Assembly (NCBI RefSeq): GCF_003316635.1 | Contig: NZ_QNQP01000008.1 | Span: 62,001 to 126,000, forward strand | Origin: Roseovarius dicentrarchi | Lineage (GTDB): Bacteria > Pseudomonadota > Alphaproteobacteria > Rhodobacterales > Rhodobacteraceae | DNA length: 64,000 nt | Direction: 5' to 3' | Shown: positions 46,903-55,525 of the stretch, piece after piece | How the letters are laid out: each line of letters opens with the position of its first letter | How positions within the stretch are numbered: the first letter of the stretch is position 1 | Notes under the pieces: model-generated | Told to the model about the DNA's origin: nothing | The model's input: only the letters and a program-made list of their open reading frames with translations | The model's database searches: none | Translations under genes and position numbers: made by a program

Positions 46903-47496
46903 ATGGCCCAGATAGATTATTTCTTCTCGATTCTCTCGCCCTATGCCTATCTCGCCGGAAACCGGCTGGAGGAGGTGGCGCGCGCGCATGATGCGCAGAT
47001 CACCTATAAACCAATAGATTTCATGGCGGTGATGGCGCATCTGGGCGGTCCGGGCGGGCTGCACCCCGCGCGGCTGAGCTATATGTCGCAGGACATCGTG
47101 CGCCTGGCAGACCGGCATGGGATGCCGCTGACCGCGCGGCCTGCGCATTGGCCGGCCAATCCGGCGCCAGCATCCTATGCAATCATCGCAGCGCAGGCCG
47201 CAGGGGGCGGAGATACCGGCGCGTTGGTACACGCCTTCATGCGCGCCTGCTGGGCCGAGGACCGGGACGTGTCGGATGATGGCGTGGTGCGCGATTGTCT
47301 GCGCGCCGCCGGGTTCGATCCGGGCCTTGCCGATCGTGGCCTGCTGAGCGGGGCAGAAACATATGGCGCGAATAATGATGAGGCGATGCAGCGCGGCGTC
47401 ATTGGCGTTCCGTTCTACCTGACGGGGGACGGCGCGGCGTTCTGGGGCCAGGACCGGCTGGAGGATCTGGACCGGCATCTGGCGGCCGGCGCCTGA
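46903..47496 (+). CDS. 2-hydroxychromene-2-carboxylate isomerase family (DsbA-like) protein
   Basis: A 197-residue protein of the HCCA isomerase / kappa GST family with a thioredoxin-like fold around an inserted helical domain. The N-terminus is YFFSILSPYAYLAGNRL, with S12 where these enzymes have their active serine, and the cis-proline loop is GVIGVPFY. In naphthalene degraders the enzyme needs glutathione; outside such pathways the substrate is unknown, and no aromatic catabolism genes are nearby. AAGGAGG precedes ATG 46903. The alpha/beta hydrolase gene starts one base after its stop. Confidence 0.88.
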   Translation: MAQIDYFFSILSPYAYLAGNRLEEVARAHDAQITYKPIDFMAVMAHLGGPGGLHPARLSYMSQDIVRLADRHGMPLTARPAHWPANPAPASYAIIAAQAAGGGDTGALVHAFMRACWAEDRDVSDDGVVRDCLRAAGFDPGLADRGLLSGAETYGANNDEAMQRGVIGVPFYLTGDGAAFWGQDRLEDLDRHLAAGA

Positions 47497-47497
47497 C

Positions 47498-48334
47498 ATG
47501 CCATGCGCAGAAAAGGGCGGGTTCCCGACATTCTGGACAACCTGCGGCGAGGGGCCGCGCAGGGCGCTGATGATCCATTGCAGCCTTGGGGAGTCCGGCA
47601 TCTGGGGCGGGATAGCACGTTCCTTGGCCGGGGCGCTGACAATGACAGCCTTCGATCTGCCGGGCCATGGGCGCAGCGTCGATTGGGACGCGCGCGGCGA
47701 GATGAGCGCTGTCTGCGCCGAAATGGCCGCCGACCTTGCCAGTGGCGCCGGCCCTGTTGATGTCATCGGGCACAGTTTCGGCGCCGTGATTGCCCTGAGG
47801 CTGGCGGTCGAGCGGCCTGATCTGGTCCGTTCTCTGGTGATGATCGAGCCGGTTTTTTTCGCCGCCGCGCTGCGTAGCCAGCCTGCCGCCTGCGCCGCGC
47901 ATCTGTCGGAACAATGCGCCTTCGAGGCGGCGCTTGCGGCAGGAGATATGACAGCGGCGGCGCGCAATTTCATCGGCCAATGGGGCGGGGGGCGACCTTG
48001 GGAGAGTTTCAGCGCCGCCGCGCAGGCGCGCATGGCGCAGCAGATGCCGCTGATCGTGGCGGCGGGGCCGGCACTCTATGACGATGCTGGCGGGCTGCTG
48101 GAGCCTGGCGTGCCGGAGCGTGTCGATATCCCGGCGCTGCTGCTGGAGGGTAGCAACGCGCCCCAGATCATCCCGGCAATCAACGCGGCGCTGGCCGCGC
48201 AATTGCCCCGCGCCGGTCGCGGCGTGATCGCGGGAGCGGGGCATATGTCGGTGGCGACGCATCCCGACGAGGTCAGCGCGCAGGTGCTTGAATTTCTGGC
48301 CGAGGAGCAGACCGAAAAGCAGGCGCCGTGTTAA
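47498..48334 (+). CDS. alpha/beta hydrolase
   Basis: A 278-residue alpha/beta-hydrolase-fold protein. The nucleophile elbow is GHSFG with S93, and the catalytic histidine is H249 in GAGHMSV. The oxyanion region is MIHCSLGESGIWGGIA. The acid is not clear: at the usual place the chain reads LLLEGSNAPQII. The substrate is unknown. Its ATG lies one base after the isomerase stop (TGACATG), so the two are coupled and may act on the same molecule. The TAA stop is shared with the convergent ltaE as TTAA. Confidence 0.87.
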   Translation: MPCAEKGGFPTFWTTCGEGPRRALMIHCSLGESGIWGGIARSLAGALTMTAFDLPGHGRSVDWDARGEMSAVCAEMAADLASGAGPVDVIGHSFGAVIALRLAVERPDLVRSLVMIEPVFFAAALRSQPAACAAHLSEQCAFEAALAAGDMTAAARNFIGQWGGGRPWESFSAAAQARMAQQMPLIVAAGPALYDDAGGLLEPGVPERVDIPALLLEGSNAPQIIPAINAALAAQLPRAGRGVIAGAGHMSVATHPDEVSAQVLEFLAEEQTEKQAPC

Positions 48335-49371
48335 CCCTTGGCCAGCGACACGAACTGGTCAATCATCTCATGCGTGATCGACCAGTCGCAGACCAGTCGC
48401 ATCATCTGCGGCGCGTCCGGATCGCCCTCCAGATCACCCCAGAGCCGATACACGGCGCCGGCCGCATGCAGGCGCTGATGCACGTGGCGGGGCAGGGTGG
48501 CGAAAATCATGTTCGCCTCCGGCTCCTCCACAAACTCCAGACCCGCGACATCGCCCAGCCCGGCGGCCAGCCGTGCGGCGTTGGCATTGGCGGCGCGCGC
48601 CGCCTCCAGCCATGCACCGCCGTCCAGATAGCCCTGCATCTGCGCCGAAAGGTAGCGGTGTTTGGAGAACAGATGCGCGCCGCGTTTGCGCCGCAGCTCG
48701 AACTCCCACGCGTGTTTGGGGTCGAAAAAGATGACCGCCTCGACACCGGCGCAGCCGTTTTTCGTGCCCCCAAGGCTAAGCGCGTCGATGCCCGCCTTCC
48801 ATGTCATATCGGCGGGGGAGCAGCCCAGCGCGACCAGCGCATTGGCAAACCGCGCCCCGTCAAGGAAGGTCGGCAGACCGTATTCGCGCGCCACGCCAGT
48901 CAGCGCGCGCAGCTCCTCCAGCGTGTAGATACGGCCCATTTCGGTGACTTGGGTAAGCTGTACCGGTCCGCGCTGCGAGGTATGCACATCGCCGCGCTCC
49001 CAATCCTCGATCCGGGCGCGTAGCTGATCGGCTGTCATCTTGTCGCCCGTCCCGACAAGGCTCAGCTTGGCGCCGCCGGTGTAGAATTCGGGGGCGTGGC
49101 ATTCATCGACGTTGATATGCGCCAGCGGGGTGCAAAATACCGTCTCCCACGGCTGGGTCAGCGTCCCCAGCGCCAGCGCGTTGGCGGCGGTGCCGGTGGC
49201 GACCAGATAGACCGCCGCCTCGGGCGCCTCGAACAGCTCGCGGATCTGGGCGCGCACACCGTCCATGATGGCATCGGTGCCATAGCTGGGCTGAAACCCG
49301 GTATCGGCGGCAATCATCGCCTGCGCGACGGCAGGATGCATCGGGCCGGAATTGTCAGAGGCAAAATACAT
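48331..49371 (-). CDS. ltaE: low-specificity L-threonine aldolase
   Basis: A 346-residue fold-type I PLP enzyme that splits threonine or allo-threonine into glycine and acetaldehyde. The PLP lysine is K204 in SLGGTKNGCAG, with D171 in TFLDGARFANAL, and the opening FASDNSGPMHPAV is typical. The start overlaps the stop of the YcgN-type gene (ATGA at 49370), so it belongs to the ribF-YcgN-ltaE run. Beta-hydroxy amino acid specificity is not visible from sequence. Confidence 0.92.
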   Translation of the reverse strand: MYFASDNSGPMHPAVAQAMIAADTGFQPSYGTDAIMDGVRAQIRELFEAPEAAVYLVATGTAANALALGTLTQPWETVFCTPLAHINVDECHAPEFYTGGAKLSLVGTGDKMTADQLRARIEDWERGDVHTSQRGPVQLTQVTEMGRIYTLEELRALTGVAREYGLPTFLDGARFANALVALGCSPADMTWKAGIDALSLGGTKNGCAGVEAVIFFDPKHAWEFELRRKRGAHLFSKHRYLSAQMQGYLDGGAWLEAARAANANAARLAAGLGDVAGLEFVEEPEANMIFATLPRHVHQRLHAAGAVYRLWGDLEGDPDAPQMMRLVCDWSITHEMIDQFVSLAKG

Positions 49372-49826
49372 CAGGTCGGCTCCTCTATGATGTGGTCTTC
49401 CCAGTCGTCTTCGTCGATCTCGAACTCGGGCACCGTACGGCTTTGCATGGACACGCCAGCGTCATGCACGGTCTGCGGATCGCCGGAAATCAGCGGGTGC
49501 CAGTCGTACAGCTTCTTGCCCTGCCACAGCAGTTTGTAGGCGCAGGTTTCGGGCATCCAATACAGGTTTGCATCCATATTGGTCGGCTTCAAAACGATAC
49601 ATTCCGGCACGAACTGGTGGCGGATCGGGTATTGCGCGCATTGGCAGGTGCTGTCGTCAAACAGGCGGCAGGCGACGCGGGTCATGACCACCTCGCCGGT
49701 ATCCTCGTCCTCCAGCTTGTTCATGCAGCATTTGCCGCAGCCGTCGCACAGTGCCTCCCATTCGGGGCGCGTCATGCGGGTCAGCGGCGTGTCCTCCCAG
49801 TAGCGGGGGCGCAGCGGGGCGCTCAT
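49371..49826 (-). CDS. YcgN family cysteine-cluster protein (UPF0260)
   Basis: A 151-residue cytoplasmic protein with nine cysteines. The N-terminal cluster C27-xx-C30-xx-C33-C34 (CDGCGKCC) is followed by C53, C61, C63, C76 and C95, a layout suited to binding an iron-sulfur cluster or zinc. It matches the YcgN/UPF0260 family in length and in WHPLISGDPQTVHDAG near the C-terminus. Its biochemical role is not established. It overlaps ribF upstream and ltaE downstream by ATGA, so all three should be translated together. Confidence 0.88.
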   Translation of the reverse strand: MSAPLRPRYWEDTPLTRMTRPEWEALCDGCGKCCMNKLEDEDTGEVVMTRVACRLFDDSTCQCAQYPIRHQFVPECIVLKPTNMDANLYWMPETCAYKLLWQGKKLYDWHPLISGDPQTVHDAGVSMQSRTVPEFEIDEDDWEDHIIEEPT

Positions 49827-50761
49827 AGCGCGGCCAATATGCGGCGGGCGTCGGCGCAGTCGGCGTCCATCTGGGCGATGAATGCCTCAAGGCTGTCGAA
49901 TGTTTCCTCCGGGCGCAGGAAATCGACCAGCGCAACCGACATCTCGGCGCCATACAGATCGCCGGAGAAGTCGAACAGGAACGTCTCCAGATTGGCGACC
50001 TCGCCGTCGAACATCGGCCGCGTGCCCAGCGATGCCGCGCCGTGATAGAGGCCGGCATGCGGTCCGGTCAGCACATCCACCAGCACGGCATAGACGCCGA
50101 AATGCGGCGGATGCAGGCCGGTGATGGCCATGTTCGCGGTCGGATAGCCCAGCGTGCGACCACGCTGAAACCCCTTGATGACCGTGCCTTCGATCCGGTG
50201 CCAGTGGCCCAGCATTTCGGCGGCATCGCGCGGCCGGCCCTCGCCCAGGGCGCGGCGGATCGCGGTCGAGCTGACCTGCGCGCCGGTGGCCGACAGCAGC
50301 TCGGCAATGGTCACGTCAAAGCCCATCTCCGCCCCGAAATCGGCCAGCATCGCGGCCGTGCCAGCGCGCCCCTTGCCAAAGCAGAAATCGCGGCCAACGA
50401 CGACATGCGACAGGCCCAGCCCATCGGCAATCACATCCTGCGCAAAGTCGCGCGGGTTGAGGGACGCCATATTTGCGTCAAAGGGCAGCTCGAACAGGAT
50501 ATCCACATCCAGCTTGGCCAGACGGCTGGCGCGCGCGGCGGGGTTCATCAGGCGGAAGGGCGGCGCATCCGGGGCGAAAAATTCGCGCGGATGCGGCTCG
50601 AATGTCAGGATGCCAAGCGGCGCGCCATTGCGCGCACCAGCCTTGCGGGCCTGCTCGATCACCGAACGGTGGCCCAGATGCACGCCATCGAAATTACCGA
50701 TCGCGGCGCTGGCACCTTTGGCAGTGGCCGGGACGGCCTTGTAATCGTGAAAAATACGCAT
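49823..50761 (-). CDS. ribF: bifunctional riboflavin kinase / FAD synthetase
   Basis: RibF turns riboflavin into FMN and then FAD. The 312-residue protein has the N-terminal adenylyltransferase with the GNFDGVHLGH motif (22-31), VVGRDFCFGKGRAG and ISSTAIR-like VSSTAIRRAL. The C-terminal kinase domain shows RGRTLGYPTANM and LETFLFDFSGDLYG. The gene is first in the ribF-YcgN-ltaE minus-strand run; the MaoC gene lies 72 bases upstream on the same strand. Confidence 0.96.
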   Translation of the reverse strand: MRIFHDYKAVPATAKGASAAIGNFDGVHLGHRSVIEQARKAGARNGAPLGILTFEPHPREFFAPDAPPFRLMNPAARASRLAKLDVDILFELPFDANMASLNPRDFAQDVIADGLGLSHVVVGRDFCFGKGRAGTAAMLADFGAEMGFDVTIAELLSATGAQVSSTAIRRALGEGRPRDAAEMLGHWHRIEGTVIKGFQRGRTLGYPTANMAITGLHPPHFGVYAVLVDVLTGPHAGLYHGAASLGTRPMFDGEVANLETFLFDFSGDLYGAEMSVALVDFLRPEETFDSLEAFIAQMDADCADARRILAAL

Positions 50762-50833
50762 CCGGCAGGCGTAGCGCGGCCTTTGCGGGGGCGCAAGTCT
50801 GGATGCGCGCCCGGCGTCTTTGCTTGGGCGCGC

Positions 50834-51277
50834 CTAGTCGAACTTGCGCGAGGGCGCCATGACCATCGCCTCGCCGATCAGCACCTTTTTGCCGTTCACC
50901 ATGCAGCGGCAATCCAGCCCGACGCGCCGCTTGGCGTGGTCGATCGAGATCACCTCGACCTCGGCATGGACCATGTCACCGGGGCGCACCGGCGCCAGAA
51001 ATTTCAACGACTGGCCCATGTAAACGGTGCCGTGGCCGGGCAACTGTTCGCCGATGACGGCAGAAATCAGGCCGGCAGTCAGCATGCCATGGGCGATGCG
51101 CCCCTCGAAAATGGTGTCGCGGGCGTAATCATCATCCATATGCACCGGATTATGATCGGTCGAGACTTCGGCGAACAGCTCGATATCGCGGTCGGTGATG
51201 ACTTTGCGCAGGTGCCGCGTCATGCCCATTTCGATGTCTTCGATGCAGATCGTGCCGCGTGGCATATTGTCCAACAT
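50834..51277 (-). CDS. MaoC family (R)-hydratase
   Basis: A 147-residue single hot-dog-fold hydratase. The active-site hydratase motif is complete: D41-x4-H46 in STDHNPVHMDDDYARDTIFEGRIAHGML. Members hydrate 2-enoyl-CoA to (R)-3-hydroxyacyl-CoA, as PhaJ does, or act on other dicarboxyl-CoA esters; which applies is unknown. The start at 51277 is set by a very good GGAGGG, 5 bases upstream; a longer frame to 51388 has no such support. A promoter candidate lies at 51338-51366. Confidence 0.9.
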   Translation of the reverse strand: MLDNMPRGTICIEDIEMGMTRHLRKVITDRDIELFAEVSTDHNPVHMDDDYARDTIFEGRIAHGMLTAGLISAVIGEQLPGHGTVYMGQSLKFLAPVRPGDMVHAEVEVISIDHAKRRVGLDCRCMVNGKKVLIGEAMVMAPSRKFD

Positions 51278-51337
51278 GAGGCCCTCCGTCTGGTCCGGTG
51301 AGTAATAATAGGACGCGAAGGCGCCCGCTGTGGAAAC

Positions 51338-51366
51338 TTTATTACTTCGCAGGCGCAGAAAATCAA
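51338..51366 (-). promoter_or_regulatory. candidate sigma-70 promoter of the MaoC gene
   Basis: On the minus strand TTGATT (51366-51361) and AATAAA (51343-51338) are separated by exactly 17 bases. Transcription would begin near 51331, about 55 bases before the MaoC start. A short CCCC/GGGG hairpin (51367-51380) lies just upstream and may end the HAD transcript. Confidence 0.4.
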
Positions 51367-51418
51367 CCCCTAAAGCGGGGCTGATCAATTTGATGATGGG
51401 GTGGTGTGACCGGTGCGC

Positions 51419-52294
51419 TTAGCGCAGATGCCCTATCGTATAGGTGGGCGATGCGCTCTGACGGCTCAGATACGCCTCCAGACGGGCCGGGTCAGGTTGA
51501 TCGCCTGCGTTCGTCTCGGACGCGGCCAGCCCGCCGGTGATGAACAGCGAATCAAGGTTTTCGCCCATAGCGCCCGCAACATCGGTGCCGATCCCGTCGC
51601 CGATGGCCAGAATTCCCTCTTCGGGGATATCCTTGCCAAGGGCTGCCAGTCGGCGCCGGGCCAGATCGTAGATCGGCGGATGCGGTTTGCCGAAATAAAG
51701 GCTCTCGCCGCCCATTTCGGTATAGAGCTGTGCCAGCGCGCCGGCGCACCATTCGCGCACATCGCCGCGATCGACCACGATATCGGGATTGGCGCAGAGC
51801 AGTTTCATGCCCTTTTGCTTGGCATACAGAAAATCGGGCCGGTTCACCGCCGGATCGGCCAGCGGATCGAACGGGCCGCAGCAAACGATGCCGGTGGCCT
51901 GATCCAAGGGCACGCGGGTGATGTCCACCGGATCGTCGATCACTTCCATCGGTTCGAAAAACCCGGCGTCACGCTCGGGCTCGCCCATGAAGTACACCTT
52001 GTCGCCGACCACGCCGCGAAACATCGCGGCACGTGCCGAATCGCCCGAGGTGGCGATGGCGTCATAGGCATCCTGTGGCACGCCGAACTGGCTGAGCTGC
52101 GCCGCCACGCCTTTGCGCGGTTTGGGCGAATTTGTGACCAGCACCACGGTGCCGCCGCCCGCGCGGTAGGTCTGCATTGCGGCGACCGCTTCGGGGTAGG
52201 CGGTGACGCCATTGTGCAGGCAGCCCCAAAGATCGACAAACAGCGCATCGTAGCGGCTGGAGACGTCGGCGAGCGATTGAATGATCTGGGTCAT
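51419..52294 (-). CDS. HAD-superfamily hydrolase, subfamily IIA
   Basis: A 291-residue HAD phosphatase of the IIA type. Motif I is ALFVDLWGCLHNG with nucleophile D21; tryptophan stands in the place of the second motif aspartate, as in this uncharacterised alphaproteobacterial branch. Motif II is VVLVTNSPKPR, the lysine motif is LYFGKPHPPIYDLA, and motif III is ILAIGDGIGTDVAGAM. The large cap between is expected for IIA. The substrate is unknown. ATG 52294 is chosen because GAGGAAG then lies at the right distance; ATG 52300 would overlap it. Confidence 0.88.
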   Translation of the reverse strand: MTQIIQSLADVSSRYDALFVDLWGCLHNGVTAYPEAVAAMQTYRAGGGTVVLVTNSPKPRKGVAAQLSQFGVPQDAYDAIATSGDSARAAMFRGVVGDKVYFMGEPERDAGFFEPMEVIDDPVDITRVPLDQATGIVCCGPFDPLADPAVNRPDFLYAKQKGMKLLCANPDIVVDRGDVREWCAGALAQLYTEMGGESLYFGKPHPPIYDLARRRLAALGKDIPEEGILAIGDGIGTDVAGAMGENLDSLFITGGLAASETNAGDQPDPARLEAYLSRQSASPTYTIGHLR

Positions 52295-52413
52295 GGGCAT
52301 CTTCCTCTGGCTTTGGGTCCAGATATGGCAGGCGCGCGGGCGCAAGGCCAGAGCGGATGCGGTTGCAGCGCGCCGCATCCCGGCGTTAGCTGTGCTGCAC
52401 AAGGAGAGCGCAT

Positions 52414-53286
52414 ATGCACGATCATTCCGGCCACGACCATTCGCACGTCCCGCGGAACGAGACGAAGATCGCCATTGCCGCCGCCCTGACCGGTACGTTC
52501 ATGGTGGCAGAGGTGGTGGGCGGGGTCATCTCCGGCTCGCTCGCGCTGATCGCCGATGCGGGGCATATGCTGACCGATTTTGCATCCCTGATGCTGGCGT
52601 GGCTGGGCTTCCGGCTGGCGCGGCGCCCGGCGGATTGGAAGCGGACCTATGGGTTTGACCGCTTTTCCGTTCTGGCGGCATTCGTCAACGGTTTGTCCCT
52701 GTTCGCCATCGCCGCGTGGATCCTGTGGGAGGCGATCCAGCGGCTGGGCGCGCCGCAGCACGTGATGGGCGGCGTCATGCTGTGGGTCGCGCTGGGCGGG
52801 CTGGCGGTGAATATCGCGGCGTTCTGGGTGCTGACACGGGGCGGCAAGGGCGAGAACCTGAACGTGCGCGCGGCGGCCCTGCATGTGATGGGGGATCTGC
52901 TGGGATCTGTGGCCGCGCTGGTGGCGGCGCTGGTCATCATCTGGACGGGCTGGACCCCGATTGACCCGATTCTGTCGGTGCTGGTGGTGCTGATCATCCT
53001 TCGCTCGGCGTGGAAGGTGGTGGCGCAGAGCGGTCATATCCTGCTGGAGGGCGCCCCGGACGGGTTCGACCGGCGCGCCGTCGCGGCCGACCTGTGCGCG
53101 GCGGTGCCCGGATTGCGCGATGTGCGCCACGTTCACGCGTGGTCGGTCACGCAGGAAAGGCCGATGGTGACGATGGTGGCGTCGCTGGAGGCAGGCACTG
53201 ACATGGCGAGCGTCAAGGCCGCGATCCGGAGCCATCTGGAACAGCAACACGGGATTGGCCATGTCACGATCGAGGTGGAGAGCTGA
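52414..53286 (+). CDS. cation diffusion facilitator (Zn/Co/Cd-type) exporter
   Basis: A 290-residue CDF transporter with six predicted inner-membrane helices, which exchanges cytoplasmic divalent metal for protons. The transport site is complete: D48 with H51 and D55 in IADAGHMLTDFAS, and H157 and D161 in ALHVMGDLLGS. The His-rich N-terminus (HDHSGHDHSH) and a roughly 80-residue cytoplasmic C-terminal domain fit the CzcD branch, favouring zinc. AAGGAGAG precedes ATG 52414. No metal-dependent regulator gene is adjacent. Confidence 0.93.
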   Translation: MHDHSGHDHSHVPRNETKIAIAAALTGTFMVAEVVGGVISGSLALIADAGHMLTDFASLMLAWLGFRLARRPADWKRTYGFDRFSVLAAFVNGLSLFAIAAWILWEAIQRLGAPQHVMGGVMLWVALGGLAVNIAAFWVLTRGGKGENLNVRAAALHVMGDLLGSVAALVAALVIIWTGWTPIDPILSVLVVLIILRSAWKVVAQSGHILLEGAPDGFDRRAVAADLCAAVPGLRDVRHVHAWSVTQERPMVTMVASLEAGTDMASVKAAIRSHLEQQHGIGHVTIEVES

Positions 53287-53307
53287 CGATTTTTCGCGAA
53301 AAATCGT
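53286..53307. repeat. perfect palindrome after the CDF gene
   Basis: The left arm ACGATTTTTCG (53286-53296) is exactly complementary to the right arm CGAAAAATCGT (53297-53307), with no spacer. It begins at the CDF stop codon and lies in the convergent gap before DUF1294. As RNA it could form a hairpin terminator; T runs occur inside the arms rather than after them. Confidence 0.7.
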
Positions 53308-53319
53308 GTCCCGCCTGCA

Positions 53320-53622
53320 TCAGGCCGGGGTCATAACCGCTGCCACCGCGAGAAACGCCAGCGCCCAGCCCCAGGCAATGCCAACCAGATTGAGCTGCCA
53401 CGCAAACGGCTGTTTGCGGGTCTTGTGCCGCAACATCCGCTGCGCCAGCTTGGCAGCGGGCCAGCCGCCGATAATGGCCAAGGTCAGCAGACGTTTTTCC
53501 GGGGTGCGCCATGCGCGGACGACAGACCGGCGTTTGTCGTGCCAGAACAGGATGAATGTGACCGCGTTGACGATCAGAAAATAGCCACCCAGCGCCGCCG
53601 GGTGGCCGATGCCCGCAGCCAC
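53320..53622 (-). CDS. DUF1294 family membrane protein
   Basis: A 100-residue protein matching DUF1294: the signature is DKRRSVVRAWRTPEKRLLTLAIIGGWPAAKLAQRMLRHKTRKQPF. Predicted membrane segments flank it at about 12-27 and 76-97, plus the central hydrophobic LTLAIIGGWPAA. The function is unknown; some family members are fused to cold-shock or nucleic-acid-binding domains, which this one lacks. The start is GTG 53622, three bases after the ppaC stop, so the two are probably co-translated. Confidence 0.8.
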   Translation of the reverse strand: MAAGIGHPAALGGYFLIVNAVTFILFWHDKRRSVVRAWRTPEKRLLTLAIIGGWPAAKLAQRMLRHKTRKQPFAWQLNLVGIAWGWALAFLAVAAVMTPA

Positions 53623-53625
53623 GCG

Positions 53626-54546
53626 TCAGATCTTGAGGCTGGGAATAATCTGTTTCTTGCGGCTCATCACGCCGGGCAGAACCACGGTGTCGCCGGCAGG
53701 CGTCACGCCGAACGATTTTTCGGCCAGCGATTTGACCATGTCGTTGGGAATCAGCAGCGTCGCCTCCTCGTTCAGGATATCGACGACGAACAGCAGCACC
53801 TGATCAACGCCATCCTCGGCGGCCACTGTCTGCATTGACTGCATCAGGCTGTCCTTGCGGTCCAGCACCACCTGCGGCGCTGTTGTCTCCAGCACCGAGA
53901 CGCGCAGCTTGGCGCCCGGCATTTCGAATTCCTTGCTGTCCATGCGCAGCAATTCGGCGTCGGAAAATGCCGAAACATCCGATTTGGCGGCAAACATCTG
54001 CGCGGCGTAATCGCCGATATCAATGCCCAGATCGCCCGCCAGATCATGGGCAATCGCCTTGTCCTCGTCCGTGGTGGTCGGGCTGCGGAATTCCAGCGTG
54101 TCGCTGAGGATGCAGGACAGCATCGCGCCTTTGACGCCGTCGGGTGCCTGCGCCATATGCTTGCCGATCATCTTCCACATGATGGTGGCGGTGCAGGCCA
54201 GCGGCTCGATCCGGATTTCCACGGGCGCCAGCGTTTCAAGGCCCCCTACCATGCGGTGATGGTCGATGATGCCGCGAATATCGGCATTGGCGATATTGCC
54301 GGGCAGCTCGGACGGGTTGTTGGTGTCAACGATCACAACGGCCTGGCCGTCTTCGACATCGTCGATAATGTCGGGCGTCTCAAGCCTCCAGTGCTTCAGC
54401 ATGAACGCCGCTTCGGTGTTCGGCTCGCCCAGCAGGACCGGCTTGGCGTCGATGCCTTTGATCTGGTTCAGATACCACGCCCAGACGATGGGCGATCCGG
54501 TGCTGTCGGTGTCGGGCGATGTGTGGCCAAAAACGAGCGTTGTCAT
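53626..54546 (-). CDS. ppaC: manganese-dependent (family II) inorganic pyrophosphatase
   Basis: A 306-residue DHH-fold pyrophosphatase, which pulls biosynthetic reactions forward by splitting PPi in the cytoplasm. Metal ligands fit H8, D12 and D14 in FGHTSPDTDS, D74 in VIVDTNN, and D95-H96-H97 in IIDHHRM. The C-terminal substrate-binding SRKKQ is present. There are no CBS domains, so it is the simple, non-regulated form. DUF1294 follows directly on the same strand. Confidence 0.95.
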   Translation of the reverse strand: MTTLVFGHTSPDTDSTGSPIVWAWYLNQIKGIDAKPVLLGEPNTEAAFMLKHWRLETPDIIDDVEDGQAVVIVDTNNPSELPGNIANADIRGIIDHHRMVGGLETLAPVEIRIEPLACTATIMWKMIGKHMAQAPDGVKGAMLSCILSDTLEFRSPTTTDEDKAIAHDLAGDLGIDIGDYAAQMFAAKSDVSAFSDAELLRMDSKEFEMPGAKLRVSVLETTAPQVVLDRKDSLMQSMQTVAAEDGVDQVLLFVVDILNEEATLLIPNDMVKSLAEKSFGVTPAGDTVVLPGVMSRKKQIIPSLKI

Positions 54547-54648
54547 GGGCTGGTATCCTTGAATGGCGAATAAATAGCGGTTTTGCGCAGCTTATAGGCG
54601 CGCAATGCGGGCTTGTCACGAGGGGGCGGGGCGGGCAATTTGCGCCGC

Positions 54649-55311
54649 ATGGAAAAAGCGGCTGAAACCGATCTGTATGCGCCGGTCAAGGCGTGGCTGG
54701 AGGGCCGCGGCCACACCGTCAAGGGCGAGGTAGGCGCCGCCGATGTCGTGGCGCGCAAGGACGGCGCGCTGCTGATTGTCGAGCTGAAGCTGGGCTTTTC
54801 GCTGGTGCTGTTGCAGCAGGCGGTCGCGCGGCAGGCGGTGTGCGATCTGGTCTATGTCGCGGTGCCGCGCTGGCGCGGCAAGGCGGGCTGGCGCGCGTTC
54901 AAGGGCAATATCGGCCTGTGTCGGCGGCTGGGTCTGGGCGTGTTGTCAGTACAGACCGGGACGGGCGAGGTGCAGGAACATGCGGCGCCGGGTCCATTCC
55001 AGCCGCGCAAAGCGGCGCGCAAACGCGCACGTCTGGAGCGGGAGTTTGACACCCGCAGCGGCGATCCCACGCCGGGCGGCACAAACGGGCAGGTGATGAC
55101 ATCCTACCGGCAGGATGCGCTGGCCTGCGCGGCCTATCTGGCAGGGGCGGGCGCCACAAAGGCGGTCGTTGTGGCGCATGAGACGGGCGTTGCGAGGGCG
55201 CGCCAGATCATGGCCGACAATCATCACGGCTGGTTCGTGCGGGCCAGCCGGGGCATCTATGCGCTGAGCGACGAGGGCATTGCGATGCACGCCGGGCCGG
55301 CGGCCTTATAG
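54649..55311 (+). CDS. DUF2161 family PD-(D/E)XK nuclease-like protein
   Basis: A 220-residue protein of the DUF2161 family, placed in the PD-(D/E)XK phosphodiesterase superfamily. The probable active site is D32 with E45-x-K47 in AADVVARKDGALLIVELKLGF, the expected aspartate followed by E-x-K. The C-terminal part (about 145-215) looks like a winged helix (ATKAVVVAHETGVARARQIMADNHHGWFVRASRGIYALS). Together they suggest a DNA-acting enzyme, but no substrate is known. ATG 54649 is preferred over an upstream GTG-type start. It faces ppaC divergently. Confidence 0.78.
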   Translation: MEKAAETDLYAPVKAWLEGRGHTVKGEVGAADVVARKDGALLIVELKLGFSLVLLQQAVARQAVCDLVYVAVPRWRGKAGWRAFKGNIGLCRRLGLGVLSVQTGTGEVQEHAAPGPFQPRKAARKRARLEREFDTRSGDPTPGGTNGQVMTSYRQDALACAAYLAGAGATKAVVVAHETGVARARQIMADNHHGWFVRASRGIYALSDEGIAMHAGPAAL

Positions 55312-55407
55312 GCCCGGCAGGGATGCGCGGAATACGTCTAGAACACCCGAAAGCGGCGGCCACCCGCCAGCCTGCGCATTTGCGCGGATCTTTCAGTCTG
55401 GAACCAG

Positions 55408-55436
55408 TTGACATAGCCTCGCGTGCTGCCTAACTA
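55408..55436 (+). promoter_or_regulatory. groESL promoter
   Basis: TTGACA (55408-55413) is followed, after exactly 17 bases, by TAACTA (55431-55436). Transcription would begin close to the left arm of the CIRCE element, the classical layout for HrcA control. The -10 is imperfect, as often in alphaproteobacteria. Confidence 0.7.
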
Positions 55437-55444
55437 CCCCCTCG

Positions 55445-55471
55445 TTAGCACTCGCCTTGGGTGAGTGCTAA
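55445..55471 (+). promoter_or_regulatory. CIRCE operator (HrcA binding site)
   Basis: TTAGCACTC (55445-55453), nine bases, GAGTGCTAA (55463-55471): a perfect match to the CIRCE consensus. HrcA, aided by GroEL, binds it and represses groESL at normal temperature. The hrcA gene is not in this window. Confidence 0.97.
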
Positions 55472-55491
55472 CGGCCCCTGTGACGGGGCCG
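55472..55491 (+). repeat. leader hairpin after CIRCE
   Basis: CGGCCCC (55472-55478) pairs with GGGGCCG (55485-55491) around a six-base loop, directly after CIRCE and 34 bases before the groES start. It should stabilise the 5' end of the groESL mRNA; no T run follows, so it is not a terminator. Confidence 0.6.
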
Positions 55492-55525
55492 TAGAATAGT
55501 AACCTCGAGCCAAGGAGTCTCAGAG

